Of a stretch of DNA of 64,000 bases, positions 25,191-32,242 are shown piece by piece. Position numbers and translations under genes: made by a program. The notes beneath the pieces were generated by a model, which did not search any database, had not been told where the DNA came from, and was given only the letters and a program-made list of their open reading frames with translations. Each line of letters begins with the position of its first letter. The stretch's first letter is position 1. This stretch comes from Prado023 sp963700475 (GTDB lineage Bacteria > Actinomycetota > Actinomycetes > S36-B12 > CAIYMF01): contig CAVOXR010000009.1 of the NCBI GenBank assembly GCA_963700475.1, positions 582,660-646,659 on the forward strand, written 5' to 3'.

Positions 25191-25638
25191 CCACACGCCG
25201 TCGAGGAGTCCGGGTTGGTGACCTACCCGCCCAGCCCCCGACGTGCGAGATGGGCGAGTTGACACGCGGAAGCGGGCGATAGGTGGCCACCTCCCGCGCA
25301 TCGACAGCGGCCCAGCCTGACCGGGCCTGACCGGGCCTGACCGGGCCTGACCGGCCTGACCGGGCCTGACCGGGCCTGACCGGACCTGACCACTGGTCAC
25401 AGCTCAACGGTGACTCGACCAGCGGATCGATCAGGACTGAGACGGACCGCTTGCCATCCGGACGCCGAGCCTCCGGACGCAGCCGCCCCAGGAGCCACGA
25501 GCGCGTGGGTGCCGGAGGTATCGTGTTGAGTGGGCCGAGGCGCGGGGCCCATCAGCCAGGTCCCAGAGCTGGGCGCTCGAGGTCCAGATCGCGGGTGGTG
25601 CCCGGTGCCCTTGTGATCGCCGTGTGAGGGAGGATGAC
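25191..25638. other. Intergenic region holding a decamer tandem repeat
   Basis: No gene was found. The region carries the tandem repeat at 25311-25389 and, just before the next start, a strong AGGGAGG ribosome site at about 25627-25633. Confidence 0.5.
25311..25389. repeat. Tandem CCGGGCCTGA repeat
   Basis: About eight units of the decamer CCGGGCCTGA follow one another. Five units are exact, one lacks a G and the two edge units differ by one or two bases. It lies about 120 bases after the acyl-CoA synthetase stop. Such an array is likely to vary in copy number. Confidence 0.9.
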
Positions 25639-26947
25639 ATGACTTCCCATTCGACCGCCGTGCCCGATGCTGCCATGAGGGAGGCGCTCGCCGAACTCGG
25701 TGTCGAGCCCCGGCTCGTCTCCACCAATGACGCTGAGGCATTCGAGGCGTGGCAGCAGGTCGCCGCAAGGGGATTCCTCGATCAGGAGCGCAACGCCGAG
25801 CAGGTTGGCTCGTCGCGCGACCGCCTCGGCTACCGGCGGCTGGTTGGGGTGCACGACCCGTTCGCGCCGGTTCCGAACAGCCCGGTCGCCACGATCGCGA
25901 GCTGGATCGCGGAGCTCACGGTGCCCGGTGGGCGCGGCATCCCATCGTCGGCGATCAGCGCTGTCACGGTCGCACCCACGCATACGCGGCGCGGCATCGG
26001 GCGCGCCATGGTCGAGGGCGAGCTGCGCCTCGCCGCCTCCGAGGGGGTGCCGGTGGCGGTGCTCACGGTCAGCGAGTCGACGCTCTATGGCCGGTACGGC
26101 TTCGGTCCAGCCGCTCTGGCGGGTTCGCTGAAGATCGACACCAAGCGGGCGCGGTGGGTCGGCCCGGTAGCGCAGGGGCGCGTCGACTACATCTCGCGCG
26201 ACCGCGCACGCGAGCTTCTGCCCGAGCTGCACGAACGCGTTCGCCTGAGCTCGCCAGGCGAGCTGGAGATGCCCGGCGGCCACTGGGACGTGATCGCGGG
26301 GACGAGGCCCGACGCGAAGGACTCCGGCAAGCACCGGGCGGTGCAGTACACCGACCCTGCGGGCGAGGTGCGCGGCGTCGCGCTGTATTCCGTTGCCGCG
26401 AACCACGATGACTTCACGAAGGCGACGGCGACCGTCACCTACCTCGTCGCAGAGACACCTGAGGCCTATGCGGCACGTCTGGCGCTTCCTGCTGCAGCTG
26501 CCGCTCGTGGGCGAGCTGCGCGCGAACCTACAGTCCGTGGACGAGCCCGTGAGGTGGATGATCGATGATCAGCGCGCTGCGACGGTGACCGTCGCGGATC
26601 ACCAGTACGTGCGCATCATCGACGTGCCCGTTGCGCTCCAGGCCAGGACGTTCGGCGCCCCCGGCGCTCTCGCCCTGGACGTGTCCGATCCCCAGGGCCT
26701 CGCCACCGGCCGCTGGATCCTTCGCGTCGACGACCAGGGAGCAGGCACGGTGACGCCGTGGGAGGACGAGGCTCCGGCCGACGCGGTCGCCGTGCGCCTG
26801 GGCATCACCGAGCTGTCGGCGGCCTACCTCGGCGGGGTATCGCTCGCGACCCTCGCCGCCGCCGGGCGAGTGCAGGCCACGGATGTCTCGACCGCCGCCC
26901 GGATCTTCTCGTGGCACGTGACGCCGCGCCTGAGCTTCTGGTACTGA
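25639..26947 (+). pseudogene. Eis-family GNAT N-acetyltransferase with SCP2-like C-terminus, frameshifted
   Basis: ATG 25639, after AGGGAGG, starts a protein with the Eis family layout: an N-terminal GNAT domain (VAPTHTRRGIGRAMV loop), a second GNAT-like domain, and a C-terminal SCP2-like domain ending in FSWHVTPRLSFWY. The frame is broken near 26470-26485: upstream reads VTYLVAETPEAYAA and the expected continuation WRFLLQLPLVGELRANLQS lies one frame over. One extra base would explain this. Eis proteins acetylate amines of drugs and proteins; the true substrate here is unknown. Without the C-terminal domain the product would probably not be active. Confidence 0.8.
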
Positions 26948-27152
26948 CGGATTCAGCGCGAGGTCAAACACCGAGGACCCGCAGGACGAGCCAGCGGTCC
27001 TTCAGTTCGGCGTCTGCCTCGTCGACGAGCCGCGGCGGCGAGCGATCCCCGCTGACGTGGGAGCTCGACGTGGGCGCGCTGGATCCCGATCAGCGCATGG
27101 GCCGGGCTCGTCTGAAGGGGAGGAGCCGAGGCAGCCGATGGCGGCACCGAGG

Positions 27153-27287
27153 TCAAGGCCTGGGAGCTACTCGATCGACGGCCGGGGCGTTGGCCTCCGA
27201 GCGCTCCATGCGTTCCTCGAGCCACGCGAGGAAGGCGATCGCCAGCCCGAATTCGAGCAACCACACCGCGATGATCAGGAATATCAT
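27153..27287 (-). CDS. Tiny single-span membrane protein
   Basis: A 44-residue frame starts MIFLIIAVWLLEFGLAIAF, giving one clear membrane span, followed by a short acidic and basic helix (EERMERSE) and a tail. A GGAGG ribosome site lies five bases before the ATG, which makes it a believable gene despite its size. It sits alone between the Eis-like gene and the convergent side of the esterase gene. No family was recognised; it could act as a small membrane-complex subunit or stress peptide. Confidence 0.6.
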   Translation of the reverse strand: MIFLIIAVWLLEFGLAIAFLAWLEERMERSEANAPAVDRVAPRP

Positions 27288-27393
27288 CGATCCTCCGTCT
27301 TCTGGCCATCTCGCCGTGCACGGTCCGACAGCCTCCGATTCGAGCGTAGCCCTGCCGACGGTCAGTGACGTCCTCCCGCCACAGAGAGACCCC

Positions 27394-28419
27394 TCAGATG
27401 GGGGTGAGGGCTGCGCTGAGCGCGTCCTTCCTCGTGGCCCTGAACGTGTTCATGGCTGGGGACGTGCGGAAGAAGGCGTCTGCCGCGTGGTACATGCCCG
27501 GGACGACGTCGACCTGGCAGGGGACGCCGGCGGCGTGGAGGCGTTCGGCGTATTCGAGGTCCTCGTCATGGAACAGGTCCAGGTCCCCGACCCCGATCCA
27601 GGCCGGGGGTAGGCCGGTCAGGTCCTCCCGCCGCGCGGGCGCCGCGTACGGCCGGTCCTCGTCATCGCCGGGCGGGTGCCCGAGATAGGAGCTCCAGCCG
27701 AATGCGTTGCTTGTCGGGGTCCACACGAACGAGCCGGTGCCGCCGTGATCGGTGCGCAGGGCGGTCCGGTCGTCGAGCATCGGGTAGACCAACAGCTGGA
27801 AGCACACCGGAACCTCGCCCCGATCGGCAGCGAGCTGGGCCAGGGAAGCGGCCAGACCCCCGCCGGCGCTGTCCCCGCCGACGGCGATCCGGGATTGGTC
27901 GATGCCCAGCTCGTCCGCGTGGTCATGCACCCATTCCAGCGCGGCGTAGCAGTCCTCGAGGCCGGCCGGGAACGGGTGCTCCGGGGCCAGGCGGTAGTCG
28001 ACGCTGACGACCACGATGCCCAGGTCGCCAGCGAACCGGCTGCACAGCTCGTGGTAGGTCGCGGGATGCCCCAGCACGTAGCCACCGCCGTGGATCCACA
28101 GCAGCGCCCCCGACGGCCGGGGTCGGTCGGGGCCGTCGTAGACGAACACGGTGACCGCAGGGTGGTCCTCGCCCGCGGGAACGGTGCGCTGCTCGACGTC
28201 GATCCCCGGCACGACGGGTCCTGGCGGGACCGGCAGCCGGCGGATCAGGCGCAGCGTCCCCGGGCCGAAATGCACCGGCACGAGGAGCAGCGGATGGCGC
28301 AACTCAGGCAGCACCGGGCCCATCAACCGGCGCCGGGCCAACGCCACCCGGGCGGCCACCACCGCACCCGCGACTGCGCCCACGGCGAGGACGCCCTTGA
28401 GCCCAGATTTGGCGGTCAC
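27394..28419 (-). CDS. Alpha/beta hydrolase, HSL-family esterase
   Basis: This 341-residue protein has a hydrophobic N-terminal segment (about 6-30) and the hormone-sensitive lipase family signatures: oxyanion motif HGGGYV, nucleophile elbow GDSAGGG, then the Asp and His region (GDLDLFHDEDLEYAERL, PGMYHAADAF). It should hydrolyse short- or medium-chain esters, probably at the membrane. The GTG at 28419 is preceded by GGAAGG six bases away; the longer frame upstream overlaps the divergent promoter area and is unlikely. Confidence 0.9.
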   Translation of the reverse strand: MTAKSGLKGVLAVGAVAGAVVAARVALARRRLMGPVLPELRHPLLLVPVHFGPGTLRLIRRLPVPPGPVVPGIDVEQRTVPAGEDHPAVTVFVYDGPDRPRPSGALLWIHGGGYVLGHPATYHELCSRFAGDLGIVVVSVDYRLAPEHPFPAGLEDCYAALEWVHDHADELGIDQSRIAVGGDSAGGGLAASLAQLAADRGEVPVCFQLLVYPMLDDRTALRTDHGGTGSFVWTPTSNAFGWSSYLGHPPGDDEDRPYAAPARREDLTGLPPAWIGVGDLDLFHDEDLEYAERLHAAGVPCQVDVVPGMYHAADAFFRTSPAMNTFRATRKDALSAALTPI

Positions 28420-28529
28420 GGGTGTCCTTCCGGTGGACTCTCCTGGTTCATGATGCCGACGGTATCCGGCAGCCGCCGGCCACCCCCGGCTGGACGAGCG
28501 ACGACGGGGCACCACGCGGTTGTCGGGCG

Positions 28530-28535
28530 TACGGT
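28530..28535 (+). promoter_or_regulatory. Leaderless-type -10 element TACGGT
   Basis: TACGGT lies six bases before the ATG at 28542 and no ribosome site is seen. Confidence 0.45.
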
Positions 28536-28541
28536 CGAGTC

Positions 28542-28769
28542 ATGAGGGCGAACCGGCGCTGGAGTGACATGGGGCCGGGCCAGCGTGCCGCGGTGCTGAT
28601 CGTGGGCAGTGTGGAACTTGCCGTGACGATTACCGCACTGGTGGACCTCGCGCGCCGGCCCGCCGACCAGATCAGGGGCGACAAGCGGCTCTGGGCACTC
28701 GGCGCTCTCGTCCAGCCCGTGGGCCCGATCGCCTACCTGGCCTGGGGAGCGCGCGGCAGCGCAGCCTGA
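28542..28769 (+). CDS. Small PLDc_N-type membrane protein
   Basis: This 75-residue protein has two membrane segments (about 13-33 and 49-68) with a basic loop (LARRPADQIRGDKRLWAL) and a YLAWG ending, the pattern of the phospholipase D N-terminal (PLDc_N) mini-domain found alone in many actinobacteria. It has no catalytic part. It is divergent from the esterase gene, with about 120 bases between. Confidence 0.75.
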   Translation: MRANRRWSDMGPGQRAAVLIVGSVELAVTITALVDLARRPADQIRGDKRLWALGALVQPVGPIAYLAWGARGSAA

Positions 28770-28965
28770 CACGCCCCGACGGATCACCCCGACGGCGGAC
28801 CCCGATCGAGCGTGGCTGGGCGACCTCCGGACCGTCCCGGTGTGCCCAGGTCCGCGCCCCGCGCACGCGACTCACCAGCTGAGGGCCAAGGGGCCGGCAC
28901 GATCTGCGTGCCTGGTGCGACGGGGGCGGCGGTGACCATGTGCGACCGGGAACGGCCACTCCTAG

Positions 28966-28993
28966 TTATCCACACCCTGTGCACCTGTCCACA
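28966..28993 (+). promoter_or_regulatory. Pair of DnaA-box-like sites
   Basis: TTATCCACA at 28966-28974 matches the general DnaA box, and CTGTCCACA at 28985-28993 matches the actinobacterial form; both point the same way. The second is also part of a CACCTGT/ACAGGTG palindrome, so chance or another factor remains possible. Confidence 0.35.
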
Positions 28994-29087
28994 GGTGACC
29001 CTCGACCTCAACTTGAGGGTTCGAGTACCGCTCCGGTTGTGCTCGTCGTTGTCCATCTGCGCGCCCGGGTCTACCGTGCACCTTCCT

Positions 29088-29137
29088 GACCCCGGTTCGA
29101 GCGCTCCGTCCTCCACGGAGACACGCTCACCGGGGTC
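29088..29137 (+). ncRNA. Compound stem-loop element, copy 1
   Basis: The outer stem GACCCCGG/CCGGGGTC encloses a GAGCG/CGCTC stem and then a CTCCGT/ACGGAG stem with a CCTCC loop. Unpaired TTC (5' side) and A (3' side) lie between the outer and middle stems, and ACA lies between the inner ones. The same plan with different inner pairs occurs at 29273-29316. Function is unknown; the strand is assumed from the downstream gene. Confidence 0.45.
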
Positions 29138-29225
29138 GGGCCCGCAGCGGCTCGGATCCATGACCCACGCTTGACCGTGACGACACCCGCCCTTGACCTG
29201 ACTCTGGCTAGCGTGACCACCAACG

Positions 29226-29260
29226 ACGGGCCCCGTCGTCCACGCGCCGGGGCCCGTCGG
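29226..29260. repeat. GC-rich inverted repeat
   Basis: A perfect 10-bp stem GACGGGCCCC/GGGGCCCGTC closes a 14-base loop. It lies between the two compound stem-loops and could be a terminator or part of a larger fold. Confidence 0.55.
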
Positions 29261-29272
29261 TGCACAGACCTC

Positions 29273-29316
29273 GACCCCGGTTCGAGCCTCCGACGGGAGA
29301 CCCGCTCACCGGGGTC
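29273..29316 (+). ncRNA. Compound stem-loop element, copy 2
   Basis: The outer stem GACCCCGG/CCGGGGTC and the unpaired TTC and A are the same as in copy 1. The middle stem is GAGC/GCTC and the inner stem is shortened to CTCC/GGAG with a GACG loop, so pairing is kept while the bases and lengths differ. Both copies are preceded by GTGCAC about ten bases upstream. The role is unknown. Confidence 0.45.
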
Positions 29317-29543
29317 GTGGGCTGTGCCTGGCGCCCGGTGGCGACGTTGCCGCATGGGGCCGTCATCTTGGCTCGATGTCACGAGGCCCCGCTGCCGCTC
29401 CCCCCGTGCGGACGCGAGCCGCTGGCCATCGTGTCTCCGGCCATGCTCATGCCGACGCCTCGCTGCGCGCTGAGGAGCGGAGGGAGACATGTCTCACGCC
29501 ACCGGATCGTTTGCCTCACGGGCGCCACGGGTAGGTCGGCGGC

Positions 29544-31649
29544 GTGAAGGTCGACTATCCGCGGCGCGCCCGGCAGGGGTGGACCAGGTTCATCCCGTCG
29601 TGGCGGATGGTCCTGGGCTCGGCGCTGACGGTCGGCCTGGTGGCCGTGGTCAGCGCGCTGATCGTGTTCGCGGTGACGTGGTCACGACTGGACATCCCGC
29701 AGGAGAGCGAGATCGCCACGGCGCAGACCTCGATCGTGTACTGGAACGACGCCGAGACCGAGATGGCACGCCTTGGTGACACGAACCGGATCTCGGTGCC
29801 GCTGGCCGATGTGCCACTCGACGTCCAGCACGCCGTTCTGGCTGCGGAGGATCGGACGTTCTACGAGCACGGCGGGTTCGCGGTCAAGGGGTTCCTGCGA
29901 GCTGTGTGGGCCAACCTGACCACCGGGGGGTCGCAGGGGGGGTCCACGATCACCCAGCAGTACACGAAGAACGCGTTCCTGTCCTCGGAGAAGACCTATG
30001 CGCGCAAGCTCGACGAGCTGGTCCTCTCGCTGAAGCTGGAGAACCAGCTGACCAAGGACCAGATCCTCGAGCGGTACCTGAACACGATCTACTTCGGCCG
30101 CGGGGCCTACGGCATCCAGACCGCTGCCGAGACGTACTTCGGCACCCAGGCCAAGGACCTGACCCGGGAACAGGCCGCCGTGCTGGCAGCGATCATCAAC
30201 GCCCCCGGCCTGTACTCCCCCGATGCCCACCACGACCGCCTGGAGGCGCGCTACGGCTACGTCCTGGCCGGCATGGTCGAGCAGGGTTGGCTGGCACCGC
30301 AGCAGCGGGACGAGGCGCTGGTGAGCTTCCCGGAGGTTCTCAAGCGTCGGACCGGCCAGACGTTCGCCGGGCCGAACGGGTACCTGCTGGCCGCGGTCAA
30401 GCAGGAGGTGTTGGCCAGGGGGTTCACCGAGGACCAGGTGGACGCCGGCGGACTGCGAATCGTGAGCACCTTCGACAAGAAGGCGCAGAAGGCAGCCGTG
30501 GCCGCAGTGAAGGAGGCCGGCCCCACCACGGGAGCCAAGCGCCTGCGGATCGGGCTTGCCTCCGTGGTGCCCGGGTCCGGTGAGGTGGTCGCCATGTACG
30601 GGGGCGCGGACTACCTGAAGAACCCCCTGAACAACGCCACGCAGGCGATCGCCCAGGCCGGCTCGACGTTCAAGCCGTTCGCCCTGGCCGCCGCAGTCCA
30701 GGCCGGCATCGCCCTGGACTCCCAGTGGCCGGGGAACTCGCCCCACACGGTCAACGGCTACACGTTCCAGAACTACGCCAACACCTCCTACGGGCCATCG
30801 GTGTCCCTGCAGCGGGGCACCGAGAACTCCATCAACTCCGTCTACGTCGAGGTTGAGAACAGGGTCGGGGTCAGCGCAGTGCGCGACATGGCAGTCCGGG
30901 CCGGCATCCCTGAGACCGCCACCGGCTGGGACACCACCGATGACCTCACCTTCGTCCTGGGTACCACCTCACCGCACACACTCGACGTGGCCAACGCCTA
31001 CGCCACCTTCGCCGCCCGCGGCGTACGCGCCACACCGACGATGCTGCGCCGGGTCGGCACCGCCGACGGGCGCACCCTCTACACACCGACGACCGCCGGA
31101 GAGCAGACCATCGACGAGAACACCGCCGACCTGGTCAACCAGGCCCTGCAGAGCGTCGTCGCCAATGGCACCGGCCGCCCCGCCCAGGCCCTCGGGCGAC
31201 CCGTCGCCGGCAAGACCGGGTCCACCGACGAGTACCTCTCAGCATGGTTCGCCGGATACACCCCGCAACTGGCCACCGCGGTCACCTTCAGCAAGGACGA
31301 CAAGGCCGGCAACCCGGTCTCGCTGTCCGGGACCGGAGGCATGCCCCAGTTCTACGGAAGCGGATACCCCGCCCGCGTGTGGACCGCCTACATGATCGGC
31401 GCACTCGACGGCACGCCCGTTCAGCAGTTCACCACCCCGACGACCTTCCCCACCGGCCCCGGCCTGCTCCCCGCACCCCAGCCGACACCGATCCAACCCG
31501 ATCCCGCCGCCCCCGCCCCAGCCCCAGCCCCCACGGAGCCCACAGCAACCGCCGCGCCTGCCCAACCCCCTGCGCCCAACCCGCCGCGGAGCGACAAGAA
31601 GCCCGGCAAGCCCGTCGGCACGCCGAACGGGAAGGGGCACGGGCGGTAG
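29544..31649 (+). CDS. Class A penicillin-binding protein (bifunctional glycosyltransferase/transpeptidase)
   Basis: This 701-residue protein builds peptidoglycan at the outer face of the membrane. It has one membrane segment (about 24-48), a GT51 glycosyltransferase domain (about 85-260, catalytic Glu in EDRTFYEHGGF, and GGSTITQQYTKN), and a transpeptidase domain with the SxxK motif in AGSTFKPF, SxN in ENSINSVY and KTG in AGKTGST. The C-terminal 65 residues are rich in P, A and T and end in a basic GKGHGR. The start GTG 29544 has no clear ribosome site. The upstream leader contains the two stem-loop elements. Confidence 0.95.
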   Translation: MKVDYPRRARQGWTRFIPSWRMVLGSALTVGLVAVVSALIVFAVTWSRLDIPQESEIATAQTSIVYWNDAETEMARLGDTNRISVPLADVPLDVQHAVLAAEDRTFYEHGGFAVKGFLRAVWANLTTGGSQGGSTITQQYTKNAFLSSEKTYARKLDELVLSLKLENQLTKDQILERYLNTIYFGRGAYGIQTAAETYFGTQAKDLTREQAAVLAAIINAPGLYSPDAHHDRLEARYGYVLAGMVEQGWLAPQQRDEALVSFPEVLKRRTGQTFAGPNGYLLAAVKQEVLARGFTEDQVDAGGLRIVSTFDKKAQKAAVAAVKEAGPTTGAKRLRIGLASVVPGSGEVVAMYGGADYLKNPLNNATQAIAQAGSTFKPFALAAAVQAGIALDSQWPGNSPHTVNGYTFQNYANTSYGPSVSLQRGTENSINSVYVEVENRVGVSAVRDMAVRAGIPETATGWDTTDDLTFVLGTTSPHTLDVANAYATFAARGVRATPTMLRRVGTADGRTLYTPTTAGEQTIDENTADLVNQALQSVVANGTGRPAQALGRPVAGKTGSTDEYLSAWFAGYTPQLATAVTFSKDDKAGNPVSLSGTGGMPQFYGSGYPARVWTAYMIGALDGTPVQQFTTPTTFPTGPGLLPAPQPTPIQPDPAAPAPAPAPTEPTATAAPAQPPAPNPPRSDKKPGKPVGTPNGKGHGR

Positions 31650-31757
31650 GGCCGCCCCACGACCAACCATAGGTCGCTTGAGTCAGCCCAACCAGCCAGG
31701 TCCGGCAGCCCTGTACCGATCTTGAGGGAGAGGATCGACAGCGGCACCAGCCGAACC

Positions 31758-31763
31758 TAGGGT
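31758..31763 (+). promoter_or_regulatory. Leaderless-type -10 element TAGGGT
   Basis: TAGGGT ends seven bases before the ATG at 31771, which favours that start over the GTG at 31762 inside the hexamer. Confidence 0.5.
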
Positions 31764-31770
31764 GGGCGAC

Positions 31771-32172
31771 ATGCCCACCATCACCACACGCCTGCGGATC
31801 ATCGCCTGGGACGAGAACCCGGTCGCCGACTTCGACGAGGGGGGCAAGATCACCCGGGCGACCGTCGAGCTTGAGGACGGTGTCGACGGCCTCGAGCGGG
31901 GGCAGTTCGAGTCAGTGATGTATTACCGGCCCGACGGCACGAGCACCTACGTCAACGTGATGCGCCTGACCGCCACCCTGGACGGGCGATCCGGATCGTT
32001 CGTGCTGACCGGCGACGGGACCTACGACGGAACGACAGCCTCGGGGGTATCCACCATCGTGGCGGGCGCCGCCACCGGCGGGCTCGTCGGACTCACCGGA
32101 ACCATCAGCAGTGCGTCCACCCAGGCCGACTACCCCTTCATGCCCCTGATCCTCGACTACGACCTGACCTGA
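31771..32172 (+). CDS. DUF3224 domain protein
   Basis: This 133-residue protein fits DUF3224: an opening strand RLRIIAWDENP, a KITRATVE strand, the central SFVLTGDGTYDGTTASG and a LVGLTGTI ending. The fold is a small beta-barrel related to allene oxide cyclase. No signal peptide is present, so it is cytoplasmic. Function is unknown. It stands alone after the penicillin-binding-protein gene and converges with the copper operon. Confidence 0.85.
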   Translation: MPTITTRLRIIAWDENPVADFDEGGKITRATVELEDGVDGLERGQFESVMYYRPDGTSTYVNVMRLTATLDGRSGSFVLTGDGTYDGTTASGVSTIVAGAATGGLVGLTGTISSASTQADYPFMPLILDYDLT

Positions 32173-32242
32173 GGGCACAACCCGCCGGGTCGGTCGCTTC
32201 CGTCGCGCGGCGTTCCCGTCCTCCATGGAGGCTCCGGCACCG

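Larger units (their letters stand above)
28770..29543. other. Long structured intergenic region
   Basis: No convincing gene was found in 774 bases. It contains two DnaA-box-like sites (28966-28974 and 28985-28993), a CCTCAA/TTGAGG hairpin near 29003-29015, two matching compound stem-loops (29088-29137 and 29273-29316) and a 10-bp GC hairpin (29226-29260). The density of structure suggests an untranslated or regulatory role, perhaps as the leader of the penicillin-binding-protein gene. Confidence 0.6.

Noticed and set aside
25311..25389. CRISPR-like repeat
   Set aside because: The units are contiguous decamers without spacers, and no cas gene is present.
29088..29137. tRNA-like GGTTCGAG sequence in the stem-loop element
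   Set aside because: It resembles a T-loop, but the flanks do not fold into a tRNA cloverleaf and no anticodon arm is present.
29260..29547. Possible 95-codon gene before the PBP gene
   Set aside because: It has no ribosome site, proline/arginine-rich composition and overlaps the second stem-loop element.
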